Source: Balneolaceae bacterium
GTDB taxonomy: Bacteria; Bacteroidota; Rhodothermia; Balneolales; Balneolaceae
NCBI GenBank assembly: GCA_007127745.1
Contig: SKYV01000178.1
Location: 1-49,267, forward strand
Direction: 5' to 3'
DNA: 49,267 nt
Shown here: in pieces, positions 1-8,731 of the stretch
Layout: every line of letters starts with the position of its first letter
Numbering within the stretch: position 1 is the stretch's first letter
The notes under the pieces: model-generated
The model's input: the letters and a program-made list of their open reading frames with translations, nothing else
What the model was told of the DNA's origin: nothing
Databases searched by the model: none
Position numbers and translations under genes: made by a program

Positions 1-1
1 A

Positions 2-880
2 ATTCTGGACCTGCCATATATCAACCGGGAAGCCATCCGGCAGCAAAACTTTACCGTTGCCGTGGATGCCGTAAACGGTGCCGGGTCGCACGCACTGCCT
101 GCCCTGCTTGAAAACCTGGGGACAACCGTACACAGGCTGAATTGTGAACCCAACGGAATTTTTCCACACAATCCCGAACCGCTGCCGGAGCATTTGACCG
201 AAATCCGAGAGTTTATCAAGAACAACAAATGCGATCTCGGTGTGGTGACAGATCCCGACGGCGACCGGCTCGCACTTGTGGATGAAAATGGAGATCTCTT
301 TGGCGAAGAGTATACACAGGTGGCGGCGTTCGACCTGATGCTCTCCCATAAACCGGGTGATACCGCCACCAATTTGTCTTCGTCAAGAGCGGCGGATGAT
401 ATCACAAAAAAATATGGTAAAACCTGCCACAGATCGGCAGTGGGCGAAATTAATGTGGTGAAAAAGATGCAGGCAACAAATGCCGTAATCAGTGGCGAGG
501 GAAATGGCGGTGTGATCAACCCCGACTTGCATCCCGGGCGGGACTCACTCGTGGGCACAGCCATGTTTTTGCAGCTGCTTGCCGAACGAAACATGAAAGC
601 ATCCGAATATCGCTCTACCCTGCCCCACTACGAAATGAGAAAACAGAAAATAGAGCTAAAAAAGCTCGGCAGGGATGCGGATGAACTGCTGGAACTTTCT
701 GCTAAAACATTCAGCAAATATCAGCCCGATACCACCGACGGTGTAAAAATAAACTTCGAGGACGGCTGGGTTCACCTTCGAAAATCGAACACAGAACCGA
801 TTGTGAGAATTTACAGCGAAGCAGGAAGCACTCAACAGGCCGAAAAACTTGCCGAAGAAGTAATAACCTCCATTAGTTAA
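2..880 (+). CDS. glmM: phosphoglucosamine mutase-like phosphohexomutase, 5' truncated by window edge
   Basis: The frame is open from base 2, so the gene starts outside the window; 292 C-terminal residues are visible of the roughly 450-460 usual for the family. Alpha-D-phosphohexomutases interconvert sugar 1- and 6-phosphates; GlmM makes glucosamine-1-phosphate for peptidoglycan and LPS. Visible signatures are the metal-binding loop DPDGDRLA, the sugar-binding loop GEGNGGV and the C-terminal phosphate-binding loop RKSNTEPIVRIYSEA. The sugar loop differs from the GE(E/M)SGH form of proteobacterial GlmM, so phosphomannomutase/phosphoglucomutase activity cannot be excluded. The serine-phosphate active-site segment lies upstream of the window. 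An internal GTG at 62 is not the start, since coding similarity continues upstream of it. Confidence 0.85.
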   Translation: MLDLPYINREAIRQQNFTVAVDAVNGAGSHALPALLENLGTTVHRLNCEPNGIFPHNPEPLPEHLTEIREFIKNNKCDLGVVTDPDGDRLALVDENGDLFGEEYTQVAAFDLMLSHKPGDTATNLSSSRAADDITKKYGKTCHRSAVGEINVVKKMQATNAVISGEGNGGVINPDLHPGRDSLVGTAMFLQLLAERNMKASEYRSTLPHYEMRKQKIELKKLGRDADELLELSAKTFSKYQPDTTDGVKINFEDGWVHLRKSNTEPIVRIYSEAGSTQQAEKLAEEVITSIS

Positions 881-1030
881 TGGAAGCATCCGCGGTTATT
901 TTCAGCACTCATTAACTGTTGCTTCAAAATTAAAACCGTGTAACCTGGTTTTGACGAGCTTCTGATCATCGGATATGCTTTCAATGCAAACCTTTATTAT
1001 TTTCTTGTTCACAAAATGTAATGAAATCAC

Positions 1031-1078
1031 CAAGCCACAGGATGGCCCACACCGTTATCCGGTGGCTTGCGGTTTTCA
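1031..1078 (+). terminator. hairpin downstream of glmM, possible terminator
   Basis: CAAGCCAC-A-GGAT (1031-1043) pairs with ATCC-G-GTGGCTTG (1057-1069), a 13-bp stem with one mismatch and a 13-nt loop. A short GGTTTT follows. It lies between glmM and yicC. The T-run is only four bases, so termination is plausible but not strong. Confidence 0.45.
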
Positions 1079-1120
1079 GAATCATTATTTATATCAAATT
1101 TTGAAGAAAATCTACCGAGC

Positions 1121-2002
1121 ATGATCAGATCTATGACAGGGTTCGGCCGGGGTGAGTCATCATCCAACGGCTTCCAGATAACAGTTGAACTGAAAACTTT
1201 AAACAGCCGCTACCTGGATATATCCAACCGCATTCCAAAAAGTATTCAGCATCATGAATTCAACATCAAAGAGTTGATTCAGGACAAATTGTCCAGGGGT
1301 AAAGTTCACGTAAATGTAAACGTGGAAAAAACCAAGAATGCCAGCCCGGAAATTACCTACAACAGCGATCTGGTTCAGGCCTATGGAAAGATGCTCGAAC
1401 AGATGAGGCACATGGCCGGGATTGAACAGCCCATAACCCTGCAGGATATTCTCGTTTTTGAAGAAATTTTTGAAAATCAGGAGGAAGATGAGAAAGAGGT
1501 GGAAACCATCTGGAACTGCACTAAGATTGCTCTTGATGATGCACTCGATCACTTGAATGAGATGCGCACACAAGAAGGGAAAGAACTAAAAAACGATCTC
1601 TTCAATCAGATAAGCGATATTTCAGAGATGCTAAAAACTGTTGAAAAGTTATCAGCCAAACGGGCACCGGAAATCCGAGAAAAACTGCAAAACAGAATAA
1701 AAACCATGATTGTGGATGAGAAAATTGATCCCGAACGAATGGAAATGGAAATTGCTCTCATCATTGATAAAATGGACATCAACGAGGAAATCATCCGTTT
1801 ACAATCTCACCTGAAATTTTTCCAGGAAGCGCTCGAAAATGATGATCCGGTGGGCAGACGACTGAATTTTCTGTGCCAGGAAATTAACCGTGAGCTGAAT
1901 ACCATTGGGGCAAAAGCCAACGATTCTACCATTGCACATCATATTGTTTTGGGTAAAGAGAAGCTGGAACAGATCAGAGAACAGGTACAGAATATTGAGT
2001 AA
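1121..2002 (+). CDS. yicC: YicC-family endoribonuclease
   Basis: The protein starts MIRSMTGFGRG, the hallmark YicC N-terminus, so I choose the ATG at 1121 rather than an in-frame codon 54 bases upstream. The C-terminal part (from about residue 205) is the conserved DUF1732-type region, with the segment DPVGRRLNFLCQEINREL-NTIGAKAND. Length is 293 residues, normal for the family. E. coli YicC is reported to act as an RNA endonuclease; no catalytic residue is assigned here. The stop overlaps the guanylate kinase start by 8 bases, and yicC-gmk adjacency is common in bacteria, which supports a single operon running to coaBC. Confidence 0.9.
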   Translation: MIRSMTGFGRGESSSNGFQITVELKTLNSRYLDISNRIPKSIQHHEFNIKELIQDKLSRGKVHVNVNVEKTKNASPEITYNSDLVQAYGKMLEQMRHMAGIEQPITLQDILVFEEIFENQEEDEKEVETIWNCTKIALDDALDHLNEMRTQEGKELKNDLFNQISDISEMLKTVEKLSAKRAPEIREKLQNRIKTMIVDEKIDPERMEMEIALIIDKMDINEEIIRLQSHLKFFQEALENDDPVGRRLNFLCQEINRELNTIGAKANDSTIAHHIVLGKEKLEQIREQVQNIE

Positions 2003-2567
2003 AAAAGGGAAAATTCTGGTTTTGGTTTCTCCAAGCGGCGGCGGAAAATCGACCATGACAAAGAGATTGCTGGAAGATTTTGACAACCTGAAGTTTTCGG
2101 TCAGCGCCACCACTCGCCCACCCCGTAAAGGCGAAATCGACGGGGTCCATTATCAGTTTATTTCAAAAGATGATTTTCGAAATCGGGTTGAAAATAACGA
2201 GTTTCTGGAGTGGGAAGAATTTTACAACGGAACGATGTACGGAACCCTGCGCAAAAGCGTTGAAAATGAACTTGAAAAAGGTTATTTTATTTTGCTTGAT
2301 ATCGATATACTTGGTGCATTGAATGTCAAGAAAATTTTTGGAGATGACGTTCTTGCAATTTTTCTCGCACCACCATCAATCGACATCCTGAAAGAGCGCC
2401 TTGAAATGCGTGGCACAGAAAGTGAAGAAACACTAAAAACACGCATAGAACGTGCCCAAAAAGAGATGGCCTATGCCGGCAGATTTGACAATATAGTAGT
2501 GAACGATGATCTGCAATTGGCTTATAATCAACTCAAAAAAATCGTTTCAACATTTATTAATTCTTAA
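1995..2567 (+). CDS. gmk: guanylate kinase (TTG start)
   Basis: GMP + ATP to GDP + ADP, essential for guanine nucleotide and (p)ppGpp pools. The P-loop is SPSGGGKST near the N-terminus (usually SGAGKST), followed by SATTRPPRKGEIDGVHY (GMP-binding) and DIDILGALNVKK. The only start giving a normal N-terminus (LSKKGKILVLVSPSG, L read as fMet) is a TTG at 1995 that overlaps the end of yicC by 8 bases; an upstream in-frame extension would read through yicC coding sequence. At about 190 residues the length is typical. Translation is probably coupled to yicC. It is followed after 6 bases by rpoZ. Confidence 0.92.
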   Translation: MSKKGKILVLVSPSGGGKSTMTKRLLEDFDNLKFSVSATTRPPRKGEIDGVHYQFISKDDFRNRVENNEFLEWEEFYNGTMYGTLRKSVENELEKGYFILLDIDILGALNVKKIFGDDVLAIFLAPPSIDILKERLEMRGTESEETLKTRIERAQKEMAYAGRFDNIVVNDDLQLAYNQLKKIVSTFINS

Positions 2568-2573
2568 TTCGCT

Positions 2574-2864
2574 ATGGGAATAAAAACACTGGACATTGAA
2601 AAGCTTGGAGAAGAAAGCAACAAGTATGAAAAGATTGTTGTGCTTTCAAAAAGAGCCCGTCAGATTGCCGCTCAGGAAAAGCTCGAACTCGACGAAAAGC
2701 TGAAGTATTTTGAAGGCTTTGAAGATGAAGATGAATTCACTTTCAACGAAGAACAAGAGCGCATCTCCAAAGCTTTTGAAGAACTCCCGCATGCCACTCA
2801 GCGATCTGTTAACGAACTGCTGGATGGCAAAATAACCTCCCGATATCCTGACAAAGAACTGTAA
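2574..2864 (+). CDS. rpoZ: RNA polymerase omega subunit, Bacteroidota type
   Basis: Ninety-six residues. The segment YEKIVVLSKRARQIAAQEK matches the omega core (the RAxQI helix that contacts the beta' subunit), followed by an acidic linker (FEDEDEF) and a C-terminal stretch ITSRYPDKEL. Omega assists beta' folding and RNA polymerase assembly. The position directly after gmk is the classic gmk-rpoZ arrangement, and coaBC follows 2 bases later. The divergent Bacteroidota form is often annotated only as 'RNA polymerase Rpb6'. The identification rests on motif plus context. Confidence 0.85.
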   Translation: MGIKTLDIEKLGEESNKYEKIVVLSKRARQIAAQEKLELDEKLKYFEGFEDEDEFTFNEEQERISKAFEELPHATQRSVNELLDGKITSRYPDKEL

Positions 2865-2866
2865 CC

Positions 2867-4063
2867 ATGGTTGCCGGTAAGCGCATTTTACTGGGCGTTA
2901 CCGGTGGCATTGCTGCCTATAAAGCAGCATACCTCCTTCGGGAATTTCAAAAATCGGGTGCTCAAGTCCGTGTTATCATGACGCCATCGGCCACCCGGTT
3001 TGTCGGAACCGAAACCTTCTCTTCTCTAAGCCGGCACGAAGTTGCTGTTGATGTTTTTAATCAAGAGAACCCAGGCAACGACTGGACCAAGCATATCCAC
3101 TGGGGTGATTGGGCCGATATATTTGTAATTGCCCCCTGCACAGCCAATACACTCGCCAAAATTGTGTACGGACAGTCCGACAATATGCTTACATCCACAT
3201 TGCTTGCTGCCCGCTGTCCGATATTAATTTGTCCAACAATGGACGGTGAAATGTATGAAAGCCCGGCGGTTACCGAAAACCTGCAAAAAGCAAAAGAGCT
3301 GGGATTTTACATTCTGGAACCTGAGAGTGGCTATCTTGCCAGCGGAATTGAAGCTGTCGGGCGGCTGCCGGAGCCGGAAAAAATTATTGAAGAATCATCA
3401 AAAATCATCGGGAAACATTCTATTCAGGGACCTTTAACGGGAAAACAGGTACTCGTTAGTGCCGGCCCAACCCGCGAATTTATTGATCCGGTTCGGTTCA
3501 TCTCCAATCCAAGCACGGGTAAAATGGGAATTGCCATGGCTGAAGCTGCCAGATTATTGGGAGGCAATGTGACTCTCCTGCACGGGCCCGTTACAGCTGA
3601 AATTCCCGACAGGCTCAAATCCGAATCGTTTATCACTGCAGATGAACTGTTCGAACAGGTGAAAGCTCACCAGGATGCGGATGTAATTATAATGGCGGCG
3701 GCCGTTTCTGATTTCAAAGCTGCAGAAACCAACAATCATAAAGTCAAAAAAGAGCACGCTTCACTCACACTTGAATTGAGCCGGAACCCCGATATCCTTG
3801 AATGGCTGGGGCAAAATAAAAATCCCGGCCAGATCCTGATCGGTTTTGCGATGGAAACCGAACACCTGAGAAAACATGCGCTTTCCAAACTGGAACGGAA
3901 AAAACTGGACTGGATTTGTGCAAATTCCCTCAGCGAGGGCGGAGCCGGTTTTGGCTCTGATACCAACAAAATAACCCTTCTGGGCAAACAGACTGAAGAA
4001 GCCTTCACGGGCACCAAGCAGCAAGTGGCCAATCAAATATTGGAAAAGATTTTTCCTGAATAG
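2867..4063 (+). CDS. coaBC: bifunctional phosphopantothenoylcysteine decarboxylase / phosphopantothenate-cysteine ligase
   Basis: Two consecutive steps of coenzyme A synthesis. The N-terminal CoaC flavoprotein half (about 1-180) shows GVTGGIAAYKA, APCTANTLAKIVYGQSDN and PTMDGEMYESPA; the usual PxMNxxM has Asp in place of Asn, a substitution I recall as common in Bacteroidota. The C-terminal CoaB half (about 190-398) starts KQVLVSAGPTREFIDPVRF and includes SNPSTGKMG and the substrate motif K-K-E-x-x-x-L-x-L-E-L-x-x-NPDIL. The 398-residue length is normal. It is the last gene of the yicC-gmk-rpoZ-coaBC run and converges on the next gene. Confidence 0.95.
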   Translation: MVAGKRILLGVTGGIAAYKAAYLLREFQKSGAQVRVIMTPSATRFVGTETFSSLSRHEVAVDVFNQENPGNDWTKHIHWGDWADIFVIAPCTANTLAKIVYGQSDNMLTSTLLAARCPILICPTMDGEMYESPAVTENLQKAKELGFYILEPESGYLASGIEAVGRLPEPEKIIEESSKIIGKHSIQGPLTGKQVLVSAGPTREFIDPVRFISNPSTGKMGIAMAEAARLLGGNVTLLHGPVTAEIPDRLKSESFITADELFEQVKAHQDADVIIMAAAVSDFKAAETNNHKVKKEHASLTLELSRNPDILEWLGQNKNPGQILIGFAMETEHLRKHALSKLERKKLDWICANSLSEGGAGFGSDTNKITLLGKQTEEAFTGTKQQVANQILEKIFPE

Positions 4064-4069
4064 GGCATC

Positions 4070-4735
4070 TCACCCGTACATCCGTTTCATATCCGGTAAT
4101 TCAGTGCAATAATAATGCACCCAAATATAGACATGATTAAAACCCGCAAGCAAAAGTGCTGCCTTCGATTCAAAGAGTATGGCAATCAGCCAAAAGATCA
4201 AAAAACCGTAAACATACATTCCGTTATCGGAATATTTAAAAATTCCCTGCTTTACAAGTGGCAGATTACGGTATTCAGAGAAAAAATGATCGGCACCCGC
4301 TGCTCTTTTTAACCCAAAATATCGGATTACGGAATAGAACAGCCAGATCGCCAGAACAGAAAAAAGAATGACGAGCGGCCATTTTATTCCACCCTGAATT
4401 GTGATGCTGCCCCGGTTTGAGACGGCCGTAAAAACCACGAACATCAGGCGTGAAAAAATCAGTATAAAAAAGATTATGAGATAAGCCGTAAAACCTGAGG
4501 CCTGAAATTTCTTTGTCACCCATTCTGTTGAAAGCTGAAACCGCCAGGCCGCCCAGACAAACAGCTGATGAAAAATTGCAATGAATATCGCAGACCAGAA
4601 CCAGACGCTTGTTTCTATCCCCCAGAAACAGCCGATACTAAATCCCTCATCTGTTTGCAAGATGATGAAGGACAGACCTGCAAGAACCACAACAGCCAAT
4701 AAATGCCATCCCTGTTTTTCGGTTATCTCATCCAT
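4070..4735 (-). CDS. integral membrane protein, isoprenylcysteine/phospholipid methyltransferase-like
   Basis: 221 residues with about six predicted membrane segments. The C-terminal half resembles the ICMT/PEMT-like membrane methyltransferases: LPLVKQGIFKYSDNGMYVYG is a variant of the LVxxGxFxxxRNPMY motif, and the end HVYIWVHYYCTELPDMKRMYG matches the H-x-E-E-PDM-x-R-x-YG signature, although the usual acidic pair is replaced by Thr-Glu. In the family these segments bind S-adenosylmethionine and the methylated lipid or prenyl-cysteine. The RNP of the first motif reads SDN here, so activity or substrate may differ. Its stop lies 7 bases from the coaBC stop in convergent orientation. Confidence 0.6.
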   Translation of the reverse strand: MDEITEKQGWHLLAVVVLAGLSFIILQTDEGFSIGCFWGIETSVWFWSAIFIAIFHQLFVWAAWRFQLSTEWVTKKFQASGFTAYLIIFFILIFSRLMFVVFTAVSNRGSITIQGGIKWPLVILFSVLAIWLFYSVIRYFGLKRAAGADHFFSEYRNLPLVKQGIFKYSDNGMYVYGFLIFWLIAILFESKAALLLAGFNHVYIWVHYYCTELPDMKRMYG

Positions 4736-4851
4736 TTTGCATCGTTTCTTGATTTGGTTCAGAATAAATTTTTATTCATCGCCAGGCTGAGGCTTTAATT
4801 TCAGTCACTGATACAGTGGATATAATTTTCCGTGTTACCCTGTGCACTGTG

Positions 4852-4865
4852 GCAATAGCTATTGC
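4852..4865. promoter_or_regulatory. perfect 14-bp palindrome, possible operator
   Basis: GCAATAGCTATTGC reads identically on both strands. It lies 117 bases upstream of the membrane methyltransferase-like gene and 29 bases beyond the symporter stop. A shorter inverted repeat, CACTG-ATA-CAGTG, occurs nearby (about 4806-4818). No known regulator is assigned. Confidence 0.3.
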
Positions 4866-4893
4866 AGATTCAACACATAGTATCGATTCACAG

Positions 4894-6453
4894 CTAACCT
4901 GCCTTATTCTTTCCGAGCATTTTCCTCAAATAGTAAGAAGCATTTGCCACCACGATCACTATAAATCCCCCGACCGCTGTATATAATGGCCAGGCAATTG
5001 CCAGTGGATCTCCCGGTAAATATTGCTGCAAGGCACCTTCAACCATAAAGAGTAAAGCAATCAATCCGCTGAAAAATCCAATCATGGCATCGGTTTTATC
5101 AGGTTTGTCGAAAAGCCGGCCGAGCAGGAATATTCCTAAAAGCCCTCCATAGGTATAGGAAGCGATACCCAGCCCCAGTTCAACAATTGCCGGGCGGTCA
5201 TCTCCGCTGAGCTGCAGCCAGGTGAATAGAAATGCCGAGCCGGTAAGAACGATTCCCCACCCAATCGTCACCATTCTTGAAACCCAGAGTTCTTTGGCAT
5301 CATCCCAGTCGGCACTGGGCCAAATCGGTTTAATCAGGTCATAGGTTGTAGAGGAGGCCAGTGCATTCAGTGAAGAGCTGAGGCTACTCATGGCGGCAGC
5401 AAAAAGTGCAGCTACAATCAAACCGGCTACCCCGACCGGCATGTGGTCAACAATGAACCGGGCAAATACTTCATCAGTTGTTGCCAGGCCGATCTCCTGA
5501 GGAGCTACTCCTCCATAGAAAACAAATAATATCAAACCGATAAATAAAAACAGACCAAATTGCATACTGGCAACAATACCACTCCAAATCAGTGCTTTTT
5601 GGCTCGATCTCAGGTTTCCGGTAGCCAGAAGCCGCTGCACAATCAACTGATCGGTGCCGTGGGAGGCAATCGAGAAAACGGCGCCTCCAAACACGGCCAC
5701 CCAAAATACATAAGGATCAGCCAGAAATGCAGACCAGCTCATATCTGTACCGAAATTGAACAGGGTAAATTTCCCTGCATCGCTCAGTGAAGAAAACGCC
5801 TGTGCTGCGGTTACATCTAATTTACCGAAGAGAAGAAACAGGGCAAACAGCGCACCGCCGATATAAACCACCATCTGCACTACATCCATCCAGATAACCG
5901 CTTTGATTCCCCCAAGAAATGTGTATATCAGAGTGATAACAGCGATTACGGAGATCGCCATCAGGTAAACTTCGGCATCGCTCCATTCGTCGAATACACC
6001 GGCAAAGCGAAAAATAATAGCTAATGGAATGGCTGTAGCAAAAAGCCGGACTCCATCCGCCAACAACCGGGTTATGATGAATGTGGAACTTGCAGCCTTG
6101 CGCATGCCGTGGCCGAACCGGTTCTCAAGATATTCGTAGGCTGTGCTGAGTTCACCCTGCACATAGGCCGGCAAAAACCAGACGGCCACAATAACACGGC
6201 CGATGATATATCCGAATGTGAGCTGCAAAAAGGTAAGATTACCACCGTATGCCACGGCAGGTATACTGATAAAGGTAAGTGTGCTGGTTTCGGTAGCCAC
6301 AACTGAAAAGAGAATAGCCCACCAGGGCATGGTACGACCGCCAAGAAAATAATCGGTAGTAGATTTTTGTGTCCCGGCCGACCAGATACCGAATACGGCA
6401 ACCGCAACCAGATATAAAACGATGACGATACCGTCAATCAGCGTAAATCCCAT
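4894..6453 (-). CDS. sodium:solute symporter (SSS family)
   Basis: 519 residues, almost entirely hydrophobic with 13-14 predicted membrane helices, the normal SSS size. N-terminal features are the YFLGGRTMPWWAILFSVVATETST segment typical of the SSS core, and the DGVRLFATAIPLA and GGIKAVIWMDVVQ motifs, the latter in the canonical GG(I/L)KAVxWxDxxQ signature. These transporters couple Na+ entry to uptake of sugars, amino acids, vitamins or carboxylates. The substrate cannot be read from sequence. No linked catabolic gene is present; rdgB lies 228 bases upstream on the same strand. Confidence 0.9.
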   Translation of the reverse strand: MGFTLIDGIVIVLYLVAVAVFGIWSAGTQKSTTDYFLGGRTMPWWAILFSVVATETSTLTFISIPAVAYGGNLTFLQLTFGYIIGRVIVAVWFLPAYVQGELSTAYEYLENRFGHGMRKAASSTFIITRLLADGVRLFATAIPLAIIFRFAGVFDEWSDAEVYLMAISVIAVITLIYTFLGGIKAVIWMDVVQMVVYIGGALFALFLLFGKLDVTAAQAFSSLSDAGKFTLFNFGTDMSWSAFLADPYVFWVAVFGGAVFSIASHGTDQLIVQRLLATGNLRSSQKALIWSGIVASMQFGLFLFIGLILFVFYGGVAPQEIGLATTDEVFARFIVDHMPVGVAGLIVAALFAAAMSSLSSSLNALASSTTYDLIKPIWPSADWDDAKELWVSRMVTIGWGIVLTGSAFLFTWLQLSGDDRPAIVELGLGIASYTYGGLLGIFLLGRLFDKPDKTDAMIGFFSGLIALLFMVEGALQQYLPGDPLAIAWPLYTAVGGFIVIVVANASYYLRKMLGKNKAG

Positions 6454-6681
6454 TACAACGGGCTTTAGTTAGTAGCATCTTTCCTTAAATAGTTAAGTAA
6501 ACAAATTCGGGAATTGATTCAAAAGGGAATTGCAAGAGTTGTGTAAAAGTGAGAAGGTTTTGATGGCAGTCTAATAATTCAATAACAACTCAGCATGAAT
6601 CTACTGAATTAGCTATGTAGAGTCCGTTCTTGCCTTCTTTTTTAAATCACTTCTCACTTTTGTGTTTTGCCTTTTACCTGC

Positions 6682-7266
6682 TCACTTCAAAAATTTTAGG
6701 AACTTCTGCAGTGCAAGGCCCCGATGGCTTATCAGGTTTTTCTGTTTTGCGCTAAGCTCGGCAAAAGTTTTATCAAACCCTTGTGGCTGAAAAACCGGGT
6801 CGTATCCAAACCCCTTCTCTCCTCTCGGTTCCCGGATAATCTTCCCCTTGCAGATTCCTTCAAACAGGTGTTCATTTTCACCATCCACAAAAGCGATCAC
6901 CGTTCTAAACCGGGCATTTCGGTTCTGTTTACTGTTTAATTCACGAAGCAGTTTATTCACATTATCGGAATAGGTTGCATCATTGCCGGCATATCTGGCT
7001 GAATAGACACCGGGTACACCATTCAGAGCATCCACTTCGAGACCGGTATCATCTGCCAGGGAGGGCAACCCGGTTTTCTGATGCCAGAAGCGCGCTTTCT
7101 TTAGTGCATTACCTTCGAGTGTGGGCTGATCTTCCTCAACATCTTCCCTTACGGCATAATCCCGGGTTGATTTTAGTTCAACCCCGAAAGGTTCCAGAAT
7201 TTGTTCCAGTTCTGCAATTTTATGCGGATTGGCAGACGCCAGAAAAACGGTATTATTTGATAGCAT
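6682..7266 (-). CDS. rdgB: XTP/dITP pyrophosphatase (RdgB/HAM1)
   Basis: House-cleaning enzyme that hydrolyses non-canonical purine nucleoside triphosphates (ITP, XTP, dITP) to monophosphates, preventing their incorporation in nucleic acids. The family motifs are in order: ASANPHKIAEL (S-x-N-x-x-K nucleotide binding), LADDTGLEVDALNGVPGVYSARYAG (catalytic acids), GFGYDPVFQP and the C-terminal SHRGLALQKF. Length is 194 residues, as expected. The start ATG at 7266 gives a clean N-terminus (MLSNNTVFLASANPHK). Confidence 0.95.
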   Translation of the reverse strand: MLSNNTVFLASANPHKIAELEQILEPFGVELKSTRDYAVREDVEEDQPTLEGNALKKARFWHQKTGLPSLADDTGLEVDALNGVPGVYSARYAGNDATYSDNVNKLLRELNSKQNRNARFRTVIAFVDGENEHLFEGICKGKIIREPRGEKGFGYDPVFQPQGFDKTFAELSAKQKNLISHRGLALQKFLKFLK

Positions 7267-7612
7267 TTTTACGTAATCAGTTCTTTTTGAGTTCTTCCAA
7301 TTTTACTGGCCAAGATATGAATTGTTTTACTCTATCAACGTAGCTATCCGGTACAATTTGATGTATTTATATGATCCGGATTTACTTTTCAACGGGTGCA
7401 GAAAAAGTTAATTGAAATATTTTGAAAATCGGTTTGCATTATTCCAATTAAAACTTGCATTTTGATGGGTATAAGGCCAAAAAAGAAGAACAGGAAATAA
7501 AAATTCAACTACCCATACCGAAAATTGTTCTTCGGGCTTTGAATTACACATTAAAAACATTTATAACCAGTATGTTTTTAAAAAAATAATAACATGGAGG
7601 ACACTTACAATA
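7267..7612. other. divergent intergenic region between rdgB and the ROK kinase
   Basis: About 346 AT-rich bases that must hold the promoters for rdgB (minus) and the kinase (plus). A GGAGG-like stretch at about 7595-7599 lies 13-14 bases before the kinase ATG. A 7-bp inverted repeat ATGGGTA / TACCCAT spans roughly 7463-7516. No confident promoter or operator is seen. Confidence 0.4.
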
Positions 7613-8572
7613 ATGAAAGAGTATGTAATAGGAATTGATATAGGTGGTACATTTACTAAAACCGGTTTTGTTGATCGTGATGGCAACATTTACTGTGAAG
7701 GTTCATCCCCTACCGACCCTTTTGACAAAATAGAAGATTATATAGCCAATCTCGTAAAAGAGCTGAAAGATGCTGAGAAAAAGCTCGAAGAACCTTACAA
7801 AATTCTCGGAATTGGAGTTGGTGCACCAAACGGCAATTATCACAAAGGAACAATAGAACAGGCTACAAATTTGAAATGGCAGGGAATCGTTCCATTTGCC
7901 GATATGCTGCAGAAGTACTATGACCTACCCGTTAAGCTGACCAACGATGCAAATGCTGCTGCGCTCGGAGAGAAGATTTACGGAGGTGCCAAATATATGA
8001 ATGACTTTGTAATGGTAACTCTTGGAACCGGGCTTGGAAGCGGTATCGTAGTAAATGGCGACCTTGTTTACGGCCATGACGGTTTTGCCGGCGAACAGGG
8101 GCACGTTAACGTAATAGAAAACGGAAGACAGTGTGGTTGTGGAAACCTTGGCTGCCTTGAGACATATGCATCGGCACCGGGCATTAAACGCACCGTGTTT
8201 GAACTGCTTGCCAAAGATACTAAAGGGTCTGAGCTCGTAAATTACACCTTCGACAAACTTGACTCGGAAATTATCTTCAATGCTGCCGAAAAAGGAGATC
8301 CAGTTGCTCAGGAAGCTTTTGAGATTACTGGTAAAATCCTTGGAAAGCATCTTGCTGATACTGTTGCACTTTTCAGCCCCTCAGCCATTTTCCTTTTTGG
8401 AGGACTGGCAAAAGCAGGAGACTATATCATAAAACCAACCAAAAAATGGATGGAGCACTTTGTCATGCGATTGTTCAAAGACAAAGTAAAAATTGTACCT
8501 TCACAGCTAATGGGTAAAAATGTTGCCGTACTCGGTGCCAGTGCCCTTATCTGGAACGAACTGGACAAGTAG
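7613..8572 (+). CDS. ROK-family sugar kinase, probably glucokinase
   Basis: Phosphorylates glucose (or a related hexose/N-acetylhexosamine) with ATP. It starts MKEYVIGIDIGGTFTKTGF, the phosphate-1 DIGGTxxK motif. The ROK zinc site is visible as C-x-CGNLGCLE within GRQCGCGNLGCLETYASA, preceded by the EQGHVNV histidine and the catalytic Asp in LTNDANAAALGE. Length 319 is typical. The sugar permease gene follows 160 bases downstream on the same strand, so uptake and phosphorylation are probably coupled. ROK members can also be fructokinases, N-acetylglucosamine kinases or regulators, but there is no helix-turn-helix here. Confidence 0.88.
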   Translation: MKEYVIGIDIGGTFTKTGFVDRDGNIYCEGSSPTDPFDKIEDYIANLVKELKDAEKKLEEPYKILGIGVGAPNGNYHKGTIEQATNLKWQGIVPFADMLQKYYDLPVKLTNDANAAALGEKIYGGAKYMNDFVMVTLGTGLGSGIVVNGDLVYGHDGFAGEQGHVNVIENGRQCGCGNLGCLETYASAPGIKRTVFELLAKDTKGSELVNYTFDKLDSEIIFNAAEKGDPVAQEAFEITGKILGKHLADTVALFSPSAIFLFGGLAKAGDYIIKPTKKWMEHFVMRLFKDKVKIVPSQLMGKNVAVLGASALIWNELDK

Positions 8573-8731
8573 TAGGCAAAGATCGCCAAACATTGTCTGC
8601 AAAACGGTGTAATGCCGTATCATTAACATTTTTCTTTACAATACTGAGTGTATATAAATTATCAAATATGTCGGTATTGTATTAAAATTGTTGCATTCAA
8701 CATGTAAGATTAACTAACCAAACACATAATT

